From contig NZ_JABUMX010000002.1 in the NCBI RefSeq assembly GCF_013327855.1, positions 434,001 to 498,000 of the forward strand: a DNA stretch of 64,000 bases, read 5' to 3'. This stretch comes from Phyllobacterium pellucidum. Lineage in GTDB: Bacteria > Pseudomonadota > Alphaproteobacteria > Rhizobiales > Rhizobiaceae. The translations under genes were made by a program, and so were the position numbers. Under the pieces are notes generated by a model that did not search any database, was not told the origin of the DNA, and saw only the letters and a list, made by a program, of their open reading frames with translations. This document shows positions 34,511-42,874 of this stretch, piece after piece. The stretch's first letter is position 1. The number at the start of each line of letters is the position of its first letter.

Positions 34511-35959
34511 TCAACGTGCGATCAACGCCTTGAGATCGAGGACTTCAGCCAGTTGGTCGGCTATCGAATCGAGCGCGGCATCGACGCCCGCCCTGTAGTC
34601 GAAGGCATTGGCGTTGATTCCCAGCGAACGCAGCAAGGCGGAGCGATAGGCATCGGTGCCGAACAGCCCGTGCATATAGGTCCCAAAGACCTTACCGTCG
34701 GCAGAAATCGCGCCATCCTCGACGCCGTTGATCATCGCCGTCGGGCGGCTGCAATCCGGGCCGGTCGTCTTGCCAAGATGGATTTCATAGCCGCTCAGCG
34801 GCACGTCGTATTGCAGCGAATGAGCCGCAACATTGCGAACGGTCTTTTCCGGCTCCATCACCGTTTCGATATCGAGATGCCCGAGGCCCTCGCTTTCCGT
34901 CGCTGCACCTTCGATGCCCTCAGGGTCGCGCACCGTGCGCCCGAGCATCTGATATCCACCGCATATGCCCATGATCGAGCCGCCGCGACGCCGGTGAAGG
35001 TTGAGGTCCTTGTCCCAGCCGTTTTCCCGGAAGCGTATAAGATCACCGATCGTCGATTTCGACCCGGGGATGATGACGAGACCGGCATCGACGGGCAGTT
35101 GCTCCCCGCTTCGGACAAACACGACATCGACATCAGCCTCGGCCATCAGCGGATCGAGGTCGTCGAAATTGGCAATGCGGTCAAGCACTGGCACCGCGAC
35201 TTTCAGCGCGCGGCCGTTCCCCTTTACCAATCGCTCCAGCACGACGGAATCTTCCGCGGGAAGCCGGGTAGCATCCTTCAGCCATGGCACGACGCCAAAT
35301 GAAGGCCAACCGGTGAACCGGGTGATTGCTTCCAACCCCTCGTCGAAGAGCGAGACGTCGCCGCGAAACTTATTGATGATATAGCCGATGATCGCGGCGC
35401 GATCCTCCGGCGGCAGGATCGCATGGGTGCCGACAATCGATGCGATGACGCCGCCGCGGTCGATATCGCCGACGAGAACGACCGGCACATTGGCGCGGGT
35501 TGCAAAGCCCATATTGGCGATATCGCCAGCCCGCAGATTGATTTCGGCAGGCGAGCCCGCGCCCTCGACGATGACGAGATCGGCACCATCGCAAACGATG
35601 TCAAAGGACTGCATCACGGCATCGAGCAGTTGCCCCTTGAGCTTCTGGTAGTCCCGGCCCTTCGCCTGGCCCCAGACCTTGCCTTGCACGATGATCTGGC
35701 TGCCGGTTTCCGACTGCGGCTTCAGGAGTACGGGATTCATATGGATGGAGGACGGCACACCGCAGGCCAGCGCCTGCAGCCATTGCGCGCGACCTATCTC
35801 GCCGCCGTCATCGCTGACCGCCGCATTGTTCGACATGTTCTGCGGCTTGAACGGCCGGACAACCAGCCCGCGCTTGTGCGCAAGCCGGCACAGACCCGCC
35901 ACCAGGACGGATTTCCCAACATCTGAACCGGTTCCCTGCAACATGATTGCGCGCGTCAT
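34511..35959 (-). CDS. cobQ: Cobyric acid synthase CobQ
   Basis: Glutamine-dependent amidase of 482 residues that amidates four carboxylates of adenosylcobyrinate a,c-diamide. The P-loop region is MLQGTGSDVGKSVLVAGLCR at residues 6-25. The glutaminase Cys occurs in IMGICGGYQMLG and a conserved GYEIHLGKT follows. The start MTRAIMLQGTG is chosen because the family begins there; the frame remains open further upstream without family similarity. It is separated from the riboswitch-led operon by 150 bases with no recognisable feature. Confidence 0.95.
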   Translation of the reverse strand: MTRAIMLQGTGSDVGKSVLVAGLCRLAHKRGLVVRPFKPQNMSNNAAVSDDGGEIGRAQWLQALACGVPSSIHMNPVLLKPQSETGSQIIVQGKVWGQAKGRDYQKLKGQLLDAVMQSFDIVCDGADLVIVEGAGSPAEINLRAGDIANMGFATRANVPVVLVGDIDRGGVIASIVGTHAILPPEDRAAIIGYIINKFRGDVSLFDEGLEAITRFTGWPSFGVVPWLKDATRLPAEDSVVLERLVKGNGRALKVAVPVLDRIANFDDLDPLMAEADVDVVFVRSGEQLPVDAGLVIIPGSKSTIGDLIRFRENGWDKDLNLHRRRGGSIMGICGGYQMLGRTVRDPEGIEGAATESEGLGHLDIETVMEPEKTVRNVAAHSLQYDVPLSGYEIHLGKTTGPDCSRPTAMINGVEDGAISADGKVFGTYMHGLFGTDAYRSALLRSLGINANAFDYRAGVDAALDSIADQLAEVLDLKALIAR

Positions 35960-36068
35960 GGGCTTTGAGTAGCGGATATGTCTTTCTCTTCCTAGTCCTG
36001 CCTTGGACGTTGCGCCCCGGGAAGCTTGGGATAGAGTGGCAGGCAATAAGAAATGCAGGGAGGGTGCC

Positions 36069-37235
36069 ATGGACGGTAGCGTTGATTCGACCGCTGGCCA
36101 GTTCGAACTCAATGAGGATCAACTGGCGATCCAGGACATGGCGCGTGCCTTCGCCGCCGACCGCGTCGCGCCGAACGCGCTGGCGTGGGATCGCGACAAG
36201 CACTTTCCCGCCGATGTCATCCGCGAGACTGGACCGCTCGGCATGGGCGGCATCTACGTGCGCGAGGATGTCGGCGGTTCAGGCCTGAAACGGCTCGATG
36301 CCGTGCTGATCTTCGAAGCGCTCGCTGCCGCCTGTCCGGCGTTCTCGGCATTCATCTCCATCCACAACATGGGCGCGTGGATGATCGACACGTTCGGCAG
36401 CGAGGAGCAACGTCAACGCTTCGTGCCGCGCCTGACATCGATGGAGTGGCTTGCAAGCTATTGCCTGACCGAGCCGAACTCCGGTTCCGATGCCGCCGCC
36501 CTGAAGACCCGCGCGGTGCGTGAGGGCGATCACTACATCCTCAACGGCGCCAAGCAGTTCATTTCGGGCGCCGGCGATTCCGACCTTTACGTGACGATGG
36601 TGCGCACCGGCGAGGACGGACCGAAGGGCATCTCTGCGCTGGTCGTGCCTAAAGATGCGCCCGGCCTTTCATTTGGCGCCAATGAATACAAGATGGGCTG
36701 GAACGCCCAATCCACCCGCCAGGTCATCTTCGAGAACTGCCGTATCCCAGTTGCCGACCGGCTCGGCGAGGAAGGTGACGGCTTCCGCATTGCCATGGGC
36801 GGGCTCGACGGCGGGCGGCTCAACATTGCGGCATGCTCGCTTGGCGGCGCGCAATCGGCCCTCGACAAGGCGCTGGTCTATGCGAGTGAGCGCAAGGCGT
36901 TCGGCAAGGCGATCAATCAGTTCCAGGCGCTTCAGTTCAAGCTTGCCGATATGGAGACAGAGCTTTCGGCTGCCCGCATGCTGCTCTACACAGCGGCATC
37001 GAAGCTTGACCGCAAAGCCCATGACGCTTCCAAATGGTCCGCCATGGCCAAGCGCTTCGTCACCGACAAGGGGTTCGATATCGCCAACGACGCTCTGCAG
37101 ATCCATGGCGGCTATGGCTACCTGCACGACTATGGCGTGGAGAAACTGGTACGTGACTTGCGGGTGCACCAGATCTTGGAAGGCACGAATGAAATCATGC
37201 GAGTTATCATCGCGCGGCACATGACGGGCCGTTGA
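36069..37235 (+). CDS. Acyl-CoA dehydrogenase, probably isobutyryl-CoA dehydrogenase
   Basis: FAD enzyme of 388 residues. Acyl-CoA dehydrogenase signatures are visible: YCLTEPNSGSDAAALKT and QIHGGYGYLHDYGVEKLVRD near the C-terminus. The start ATG (MDGSVDSTAGQF) has GGGAGG upstream; an earlier in-frame Met adds a segment without similarity. It is paired, 25 bases apart, with 3-hydroxyisobutyrate dehydrogenase, so the likely substrate is isobutyryl-CoA from valine, though other short branched acyl-CoAs are possible. Confidence 0.85.
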   Translation: MDGSVDSTAGQFELNEDQLAIQDMARAFAADRVAPNALAWDRDKHFPADVIRETGPLGMGGIYVREDVGGSGLKRLDAVLIFEALAAACPAFSAFISIHNMGAWMIDTFGSEEQRQRFVPRLTSMEWLASYCLTEPNSGSDAAALKTRAVREGDHYILNGAKQFISGAGDSDLYVTMVRTGEDGPKGISALVVPKDAPGLSFGANEYKMGWNAQSTRQVIFENCRIPVADRLGEEGDGFRIAMGGLDGGRLNIAACSLGGAQSALDKALVYASERKAFGKAINQFQALQFKLADMETELSAARMLLYTAASKLDRKAHDASKWSAMAKRFVTDKGFDIANDALQIHGGYGYLHDYGVEKLVRDLRVHQILEGTNEIMRVIIARHMTGR

Positions 37236-37260
37236 AATTTCAAATTGAGGGAGAAGTGCG

Positions 37261-38151
37261 ATGACGACTGTCGCTTTTATCGGCCTTGGACATATGGGCA
37301 ATCCGATGGCCGCCAATCTCGTCAAGGCCGGCCATAAGGTATTCGGGTTCGATCTCGTGCCCGAAAACCTCGATACCGCGCGAGGCAACGGCGTAACGAT
37401 TGCAGATAATGCCGAGGCCGCCGTCGCTGGGGCCGATGTCGTCATCACGATGCTCCCGGCCGGCAAGCATGTGCTTTCGGTCTACGAGGCGGTTGCCAAG
37501 GGAGCACGAAGCGGCGCGCTTTTCATCGATTCATCGACGATCGACGTCGACTCCGCCCGCAAGGCGCATGCAATCGCCGCGGAGAACGGACTGCTGTCCG
37601 TCGATGCACCTGTCTCAGGCGGCATTGGCGGCGCGGCAGCGGGCACCCTCACCTTCATGGTGGGCGGTTCCGATGAAGCCTTCGTCAAAGCCGAACCGAT
37701 CTTGAAACCGATGGCCGGACGGATCGTTCATTGCGGCGAAGCGGGCAACGGCCAGGCGGCCAAAATCTGCAACAACATGATCCTCGGCATTTCGATGATC
37801 GGTGTCAGCGAAGCTTTCACTCTGGCCGAAAAGCTTGGGCTTTCGCACAAGGCGCTGTTCGACGTCGCCTCCACATCTTCCGGCCAATGCTGGTCGCTGA
37901 CGACCTATTGCCCGGTACCGGGACCGGTGCCGACCTCTCCGGCCAACAATGGCTATAAGCCGGGCTTTGCCGCCGCGCTCATGCTCAAGGACCTTAAATT
38001 GTCGCAGGAGGCGGCGACAAGTGTTGGCGCAGCGACGCCGCTCGGCGCCCATGCCGAGGCGCTTTATGCCGAGTTTGGGGAAGCGGGCAATGAAGGATCG
38101 GATTTCTCCGGCATTATCAATTATCTGCGCGACGCCAAGCGCGAAGGCTGA
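37261..38151 (+). CDS. mmsB: 3-Hydroxyisobutyrate dehydrogenase
   Basis: NAD-dependent beta-hydroxyacid dehydrogenase of 296 residues. The Rossmann start VAFIGLGHMGNPMAANL, the substrate loop DAPVSGGIGGAAAGTL, and the catalytic-Lys region GEAGNGQAAKICNNM (Lys near residue 170) are diagnostic. It oxidises 3-hydroxyisobutyrate in valine breakdown, downstream of the neighbouring acyl-CoA dehydrogenase. GGGAGAAG precedes the ATG. Confidence 0.93.
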   Translation: MTTVAFIGLGHMGNPMAANLVKAGHKVFGFDLVPENLDTARGNGVTIADNAEAAVAGADVVITMLPAGKHVLSVYEAVAKGARSGALFIDSSTIDVDSARKAHAIAAENGLLSVDAPVSGGIGGAAAGTLTFMVGGSDEAFVKAEPILKPMAGRIVHCGEAGNGQAAKICNNMILGISMIGVSEAFTLAEKLGLSHKALFDVASTSSGQCWSLTTYCPVPGPVPTSPANNGYKPGFAAALMLKDLKLSQEAATSVGAATPLGAHAEALYAEFGEAGNEGSDFSGIINYLRDAKREG

Positions 38152-38224
38152 CCACAATCCTGGCGGAAAAGTCGCAAATTTAGATTTGCTTAAGTTCTCG
38201 ATAACCTCGCGGTAACGATGTCCG

Positions 38225-38385
38225 GCTAAAACTTTACGGGCGAGCAGGGTCAAACCTGTTCCCCGCTCCGGATCAGGTACCGCGTACCGGAGCTGTAATT
38301 TTCTGCCCGCGTTGAGTTCGGCAGAACTGCCATGCGTAACTTGGCAAAAACCGCGCTGTTCCCTCGTGAACGGGGCGGTTTTTTT
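38225..38385 (+). ncRNA. Candidate structured small RNA or 3' UTR ending in an intrinsic terminator
   Basis: No gene fits this stretch, but it folds well: CTCCGG pairs with CCGGAG around GGTACCGCGTACC (38265-38292), CAGGGTCAAACCTG is a small hairpin, GGGCGAGCAG may close with CTGCCCGC at 38302-38310, and GGCAGAACTGCC is another hairpin. It ends in a strong plus-strand terminator. It could be an independent small RNA or the processed 3' end of the mmsB transcript. I recognise no known RNA family, and the 5' end is a guess. Confidence 0.4.
38346..38385 (+). terminator. Intrinsic terminator
   Basis: AAAAACCGC at 38346-38354 pairs with GCGGTTTTT; an inner GTTC/GAAC stem extends the hairpin, and a run of seven T follows. 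It would end transcription coming from mmsB or from the putative small RNA. Confidence 0.85.
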
Positions 38386-38410
38386 GTATCCTTAGAAAAT
38401 TCAGAGCAAA

Positions 38411-38439
38411 GAAAAACCGCCACCTCAAAGGCAGCGGTT
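38411..38439 (-). terminator. Intrinsic terminator facing the previous one
   Basis: On the minus strand, AACCGC, a CCT/AGG inner pairing and GCGGTTTTTC form a hairpin with a T run. It lies 23 bases downstream of the 45-residue gene at 38462-38599 and supports that gene being transcribed. Confidence 0.75.
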
Positions 38440-38461
38440 CACATGCCGTCTCGTTGATCGA

Positions 38462-38599
38462 TTAGCCGGCCGAACGGGTCCAGATGAAGGACAATGCGGA
38501 GCCGATACCGCTCTTTGCATTGCTGGACGGAGCGTTGCGCTTTTCGGTTGCATTCCACGAAATGTGCACGCGGTTATTGCGATTGAAAATGTAGAGCAT
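38462..38599 (-). CDS. Small hypothetical protein, 45 residues
   Basis: Short open frame beginning MLYIFNRNNRVHISWNATEK and ending IWTRSAG. GAGG lies about 9 bases upstream of the ATG, and an intrinsic terminator follows. It has no signal peptide or clear membrane segment. I do not recognise it. Its flanking signals, not similarity, make it plausible. It was too short for routine ORF listing. Confidence 0.5.
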   Translation of the reverse strand: MLYIFNRNNRVHISWNATEKRNAPSSNAKSGIGSALSFIWTRSAG

Positions 38600-38817
38600 T
38601 TTGGCGACCTCGAAAGGAAATGAGTTGTTGCCGCTCAAATGCGCTTTTTGCTCAAAGTTTGATCACGAAATTTCGCCATGGCATGTCGCATTTACAGCAG
38701 GAACCCTTGCATTTTTGCATGGTCACCATGCCGGAAGCGCATACCTCGCCCTTACAGAAAGGTAAGTTTTATAAAATCACTCTCGAAAATTAAGCGTGAC
38801 GCTAACGGAAAAGCTGT

Positions 38818-39165
38818 TTAGCTTCCCGGAACAAGTCGTTTGTAGTTCGCCTGCAACGTCTTTCGGCCCGGCCGCAATGCCGCTGCGGCAGCCTTATTGG
38901 CGGCTTCGGAAACGAGGCTTGCGGGCGACCTGCCGCGCATGACGTCAAACCAGAACGTCGCTGCGGAGTTCATGAGCGAAATCTGCGCGGAAACGACACC
39001 ATCCACGGACGCTGCGACTTTTTCTGAAACGGCGCGGTGCGTTTCTGCGCCGCGACCCTTCTCGCTCATCGCCTCCAACATCATCATTGGCACGCGCATG
39101 GCAATTACCATGGATGCCAGTTGCAGGTCACGGGTTTGGCGTCCGGTCTTCAGCGCAGATTTCAT
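38818..39165 (-). CDS. Hypothetical helical protein, possibly phasin-like
   Basis: A basic 115-residue protein rich in Ala, Met and Ser, predicted helical throughout, containing TRDLQLASMVIAMRVPMMML and SLMNSAATFWFDVMRGRSP. The latter resembles the amphipathic helices of phasin-like proteins, but that is only an impression. I start at MKSALKTGRQTR (39165), with AAGGAA upstream. No operon partner is seen. Confidence 0.65.
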   Translation of the reverse strand: MKSALKTGRQTRDLQLASMVIAMRVPMMMLEAMSEKGRGAETHRAVSEKVAASVDGVVSAQISLMNSAATFWFDVMRGRSPASLVSEAANKAAAAALRPGRKTLQANYKRLVPGS

Positions 39166-39548
39166 CGGGAGTTCCTTTTCTTTGGCAGGCCCATTGCAAA
39201 CCTTCGGCGGGCAAAATGGTTTCATGCCGTGCGGAAAATATCGGTGGGTGCCGGATCCGGGCAGTCAAATCCGCAGATCGTGCAGGCAGATCGTCTAAAG
39301 CGTTGATCTTTCGTCTAAACCCTTGTTACGATACCTGATGGAGCCATGTGCCGTTTGGTGTCGCATCCTTTATCCCGGCGTCGCTATATCGACAGGGCTT
39401 GTCGCGATACACCGCATTAATTCGATGATTCCATTGCATTCTGACAGGATAAGAATGCCAAATGGCACATAAGCGAACGACTAGGTAAGGCAGTACCAAG
39501 TTAGAATTCGTTACCGGGTGAACTGTCAAAGAGTGGGAGATAAAGAAC
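39166..39548. promoter_or_regulatory. Intergenic control region upstream of proX
   Basis: This 383-base gap lies between two divergent genes and holds no further gene that I can see. It contains direct repeats TCGTCTAAA at 39291-39299 and 39311-39319, exactly 20 bases apart. It also holds two sites of the form TGCCN-N2-TGGNN: TGCCGTTTGGTG at 39349 and the near-perfect palindrome TGCCAAATGGCA at 39456, 107 bases apart. These may bind a regulator of the proXWV importer. No promoter hexamers are convincing. Confidence 0.4.
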
Positions 39549-40553
39549 ATGAAGAAGCTGCTTGCTTCAACTTTTCTGATTGCCGCTGGGTTTTTCGGCT
39601 ACTCCGCGTCGGCTTCGGCTGCGGAATGCGGCACCGTTACTATTGCCAACATGAACTGGCAATCGGCCGAGGCACTTGCCAATCTCGATAAGATCATCCT
39701 GAGCGAAGGCTATGGATGCGACGCCGAGCTCGTAGCCGGCGATACTGTCCCAACCTTCACGTCGATGATCGAAAAGGGTCAGCCGGACATCGCCCCCGAG
39801 GGCTGGCTCAATGCCGTCCGCGAGCCGCTTGAAAAGGCGGTCAAGGAAAACAAACTCGTCTACGCTGCACCGGCGATCACCGAAGGCGGCACGGAAAGCT
39901 GGTGGATCCCCAAATATTTCGCGGATGCCCACCCCGATATCAAGACCATCGCCGATGCCATGAAGCATCCAGAACTGTTCCCTGCTCCGGAAGATCCGAA
40001 GAAGGGCGCCGTCTTCAACTGCCCGTCAGGCTGGGCTTGCCAGATCACGACGACGAACTTCTACAAGGCTTTTGAGGGCGACAAGCACGGCTTCACCCTT
40101 GTCGATACGGGTTCGGCTGCGGGCCTCGATGGCTCGATCGCCAAGGCCTATGAGCGCAAGGAACCCTGGCTCGGCTATTATTGGGGTCCGACCGCCATTC
40201 TCGGCAAGTATCCGATGGTCAAGCTCGACAACGGCGTGGCATGGGATGAAAAGGAATGGAACCGCTGCAACGCCATCGCGGATTGCCCGGATCCAAAGCC
40301 GAATGGCTGGCCGAAGGCTGATATCTACACCATCGTCACCAAGAAGTTTGCCGACAGCGCCGGTGATGCCTTCGAATACCTGAAGAAGCGCCAGATCTCG
40401 ACCGAGGAAGCCAACAAGCTTCTTGCCTGGATGGTCGACAACCAGGCGACGGGCGAAGATGGCGCCAAGTACTATCTGAAAAACAACGAGGCGACCTGGT
40501 CCAAGTGGGTCTCTCCGGAAGCCGCCGAGAAGATCAAGGCTGCCGTACAATAA
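39549..40553 (+). CDS. proX: Glycine betaine-type ABC transporter substrate-binding protein
   Basis: Periplasmic binding protein of 334 residues, OpuAC/ProX family. A signal peptide (MKKLLASTFLIAAGFFGYS, cleavage near ASA-A) precedes a mature start AECGTVTIANMNWQSAEALA typical of betaine binders. WGPTAIL is conserved in the second lobe and Trp residues that form the cation box are numerous. It leads the proX, proW, proV unit and lies just upstream of an MttB-family methyltransferase, so a methylated quaternary amine such as glycine betaine or proline betaine is the probable ligand. Confidence 0.88.
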   Translation: MKKLLASTFLIAAGFFGYSASASAAECGTVTIANMNWQSAEALANLDKIILSEGYGCDAELVAGDTVPTFTSMIEKGQPDIAPEGWLNAVREPLEKAVKENKLVYAAPAITEGGTESWWIPKYFADAHPDIKTIADAMKHPELFPAPEDPKKGAVFNCPSGWACQITTTNFYKAFEGDKHGFTLVDTGSAAGLDGSIAKAYERKEPWLGYYWGPTAILGKYPMVKLDNGVAWDEKEWNRCNAIADCPDPKPNGWPKADIYTIVTKKFADSAGDAFEYLKKRQISTEEANKLLAWMVDNQATGEDGAKYYLKNNEATWSKWVSPEAAEKIKAAVQ

Positions 40554-40560
40554 TAATGTT

Positions 40561-40588
40561 TTGCGGCAGGGCACTGGTCCTGCCGCAA
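40561..40588 (+). other. Intercistronic stem-loop between proX and proW
   Basis: Perfect 10-base arms TTGCGGCAGG and CCTGCCGCAA with an 8-base loop start 8 bases after the proX stop. No T run follows, so it is more likely to protect the 3' end of proX mRNA, or attenuate, than to terminate fully. Binding-protein genes often have such a structure that raises their level over the permease. Confidence 0.7.
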
Positions 40589-40685
40589 TCCATTACCTCG
40601 CTGGAACAGGCTGAACGTATAATCGTCCAGCGCTTCGGTCATTAGAGAGAACGAGCCTCGATGGCCCAATGAAGGGGATACCAAC

Positions 40686-41573
40686 ATGGATTGGTTCTAT
40701 TCATTCCCGAACATGAATGATGACACGCTGCGCAACCTCAAGAAGGCCATGGACGAAGGCTTCAAGGCCTTCACCCGCGAATATGGCGACATCATCGAAT
40801 CGTTCTTTCAGCCGCTGCAGTATTTCCTCATTGAAGCCGAGCGCTTCATGACGACGACGCCGTGGCCGATCATGCTGCTGTTGATCGGAGGCATCGCCTG
40901 GATTGCCAGCCGTAACTGGAAGATCGTTGCCGGCACCATCATCACGCTCCTCCTCATCGGTTATTTCGACATGTGGAGCGATGCGATGAAGACCATCGCC
41001 ATGATCTTCGTCGGCACCGTCGTTTCGATCTTCGTCGGCATTCCGATCGGCATCATCATGGCCCGGTCAGACAGTTTCCAGCGCGTGGTCAATCCCATTC
41101 TCGACGTGATGCAGACGATGCCGAGCTTCGTCTACCTTATCCCCGTGGTCATGCTTCTCGGCATCGGCAAGGTGCCGGGCCTCATAGCGGTGGTGATCTA
41201 CGCCATCCCGCCAATGATCCGCCTCACCAATCTCGGTATCCGGCTCGTCGACAAGGACGTCCTCGAAGCCGCAGATGCGTTCGGTTCATCGAGTTGGCAA
41301 CGCCTTAAGAACGTGCAGATTCCCCTTGCCCTCCCGACAATCATGGCCGGTATCAACCAGACGATCATGATGGCTCTGGCAATGGTGGTTATTGCTTCGA
41401 TGATCGGCGTCCAGGGCCTTGGGCAGCCGGTGCTGCGCTCCGTCAACGGGCAGTTCTTCTCACTCGGGCTTTTCAACGGCCTTGCCATTGTCGGCATCGC
41501 CATCATTTTCGACCGCGTTAGTCAGGCCTATGGCAAGCGTCTTCAGAAGCATCAGGAGGTGGTCCATGGCTGA
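40686..41573 (+). CDS. proW: Glycine betaine-type ABC transporter permease
   Basis: Inner-membrane permease of 295 residues with about six membrane segments, ProW/OpuAB family. A soluble N-terminal stretch of about 50 residues precedes the first segment. The EAA loop reads VLEAADAFGSSSWQRLKNVQ. The last 8 bases overlap proV. RBS GGGGATACC is close to the ATG. Confidence 0.9.
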   Translation: MDWFYSFPNMNDDTLRNLKKAMDEGFKAFTREYGDIIESFFQPLQYFLIEAERFMTTTPWPIMLLLIGGIAWIASRNWKIVAGTIITLLLIGYFDMWSDAMKTIAMIFVGTVVSIFVGIPIGIIMARSDSFQRVVNPILDVMQTMPSFVYLIPVVMLLGIGKVPGLIAVVIYAIPPMIRLTNLGIRLVDKDVLEAADAFGSSSWQRLKNVQIPLALPTIMAGINQTIMMALAMVVIASMIGVQGLGQPVLRSVNGQFFSLGLFNGLAIVGIAIIFDRVSQAYGKRLQKHQEVVHG

Positions 41574-42639
41574 TCGTTCGGTCCAGGGTGCAGGCATCAA
41601 AATCAAGAATCTCTACAAGATTTTTGGACAGAGACCCGTCAGTTACGTCGAAGCCGTCAAGAAGGGCATGTCCAAGACCGAGCTCAACGAACAGCATGGG
41701 CACGTACTCGGCCTCAGGGACATCAACATCGACATGCCGGCGGGCTGCATACAAGTTGTCATGGGGCTTTCAGGGTCGGGTAAATCGACCCTTATCCGCC
41801 ACATCAACCGGCTTATCGACCCGACTTCCGGCGAGGTGATCATCGACGGCGCCGATGTCTGCAAGATGAACCAGAACGATCTGCGCGAATTTCGTCGCCA
41901 CAAGACCGCGATGGTATTCCAGAAGTTCGCGCTGCTTCCTCACCGCACCGTCCTCGACAATACGGTCTATGGCCTCGAAATCCAGGGGCTTCCCCGCGAC
42001 AAGCAGGAAGCACAGGCGCGTCGCTGGATCGAGCGTGTCGGCCTCAAGGGATTTGAGGGCCACTACCCCAACCAGTTGTCGGGCGGCATGCAGCAGCGTG
42101 TGGGTCTTGCCCGTGCGCTGACCAACGACGCACCGATCCTCCTGATGGACGAAGCCTTCTCGGCGCTCGATCCGCTCATTCGTATGGACATGCAGTCGGT
42201 GCTCCTCGACCTGCAGAAGGAAATTCGCAAGACCATCGTCTTCATCACTCACGATCTCGATGAGGCGCTGCGCCTCGGCGATCGTATCGCCATCCTGCGC
42301 GACGGTGAAGTGGTGCAGCAGGGCACCGGCCAGGACATCGTGCTGCAGCCCGCGGACGAATACATTTCCAACTTCGTCAAGGAAGTGAATCGCGGCCGGG
42401 TCATCATGGTCGATACGATCGCAACGCCAGCGGGCGCTCCGGCCACGAGCGGCGGGGTCACCGTGCGCACCGGCACGATCCTCGAGGAAGCCGCCAAGAC
42501 GATGACCGACGCCAACCAGCAATATGCGACGATAATCGATGACAATGGCAAGCCGACCGGCGTCATCAGCATGAACAACCTGATCCAGGCGATGGTTACG
42601 CCAATCAGCCACCTGACGTCGAAGGCCGCTGCGGAGTAG
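41566..42639 (+). CDS. proV: Glycine betaine-type ABC transporter ATP-binding protein
   Basis: ATPase of 357 residues of the ProV/OpuAA family. Walker A GLSGSGKSTL, signature QLSGGMQQRVGLARAL and Walker B PILLMDEAFSALD are present. A C-terminal CBS-like segment (TIIDDNGKPTGVISMNNLIQ) would sense ionic strength or nucleotides as in OpuA. I start at MADRSVQGAGIKIKN (41566), which overlaps proW; the longer frame reads through proW. Confidence 0.92.
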   Translation: MADRSVQGAGIKIKNLYKIFGQRPVSYVEAVKKGMSKTELNEQHGHVLGLRDINIDMPAGCIQVVMGLSGSGKSTLIRHINRLIDPTSGEVIIDGADVCKMNQNDLREFRRHKTAMVFQKFALLPHRTVLDNTVYGLEIQGLPRDKQEAQARRWIERVGLKGFEGHYPNQLSGGMQQRVGLARALTNDAPILLMDEAFSALDPLIRMDMQSVLLDLQKEIRKTIVFITHDLDEALRLGDRIAILRDGEVVQQGTGQDIVLQPADEYISNFVKEVNRGRVIMVDTIATPAGAPATSGGVTVRTGTILEEAAKTMTDANQQYATIIDDNGKPTGVISMNNLIQAMVTPISHLTSKAAAE

Positions 42640-42671
42640 GCATTTTGTAGTTGCTATATGTGGGGTCGTTT

Positions 42672-42704
42672 CACCCCCCTTTGCCCGGCAGGACAGAGGG
42701 GGGT
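42672..42704. repeat. Shortened type A palindromic repeat
   Basis: CACCCCCCTTTGCCCGGCAG followed by GACAGAGGGGGGTG: the same ends as the repeats at 5.97-6.42 kb but with the central hairpin deleted. The outer CACCCCCC/GGGGGGTG arms can pair. It lies in the proV to MttB gap, 32 bases after the proV stop. Confidence 0.75.
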
Positions 42705-42874
42705 GCAAAAACTCCAAGAACCGCCCTTGATTTGCCCAACTCTGGCCCCAGCGACCCACCCCACACCATGTCGCTTCCTTTGCGCTCAGCGTCGCTCACG
42801 CCGCGCACGCACAATGCCGCTCTGGCGATAGTGGCAACAGCGCACGCAAGACGTGCAAGCGAAGGGCATGGGCA

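Noticed and set aside
38225-38385. tmRNA, SRP RNA, 6S RNA or SAM-II riboswitch
   Set aside because: None of the conserved blocks of these RNAs is present; only the fold and terminator remain as evidence.
39458-39478. Sigma-54 promoter upstream of proX
   Set aside because: TGGCAC is present, but the downstream TTGC element at the required spacing is missing (CGAAC instead).
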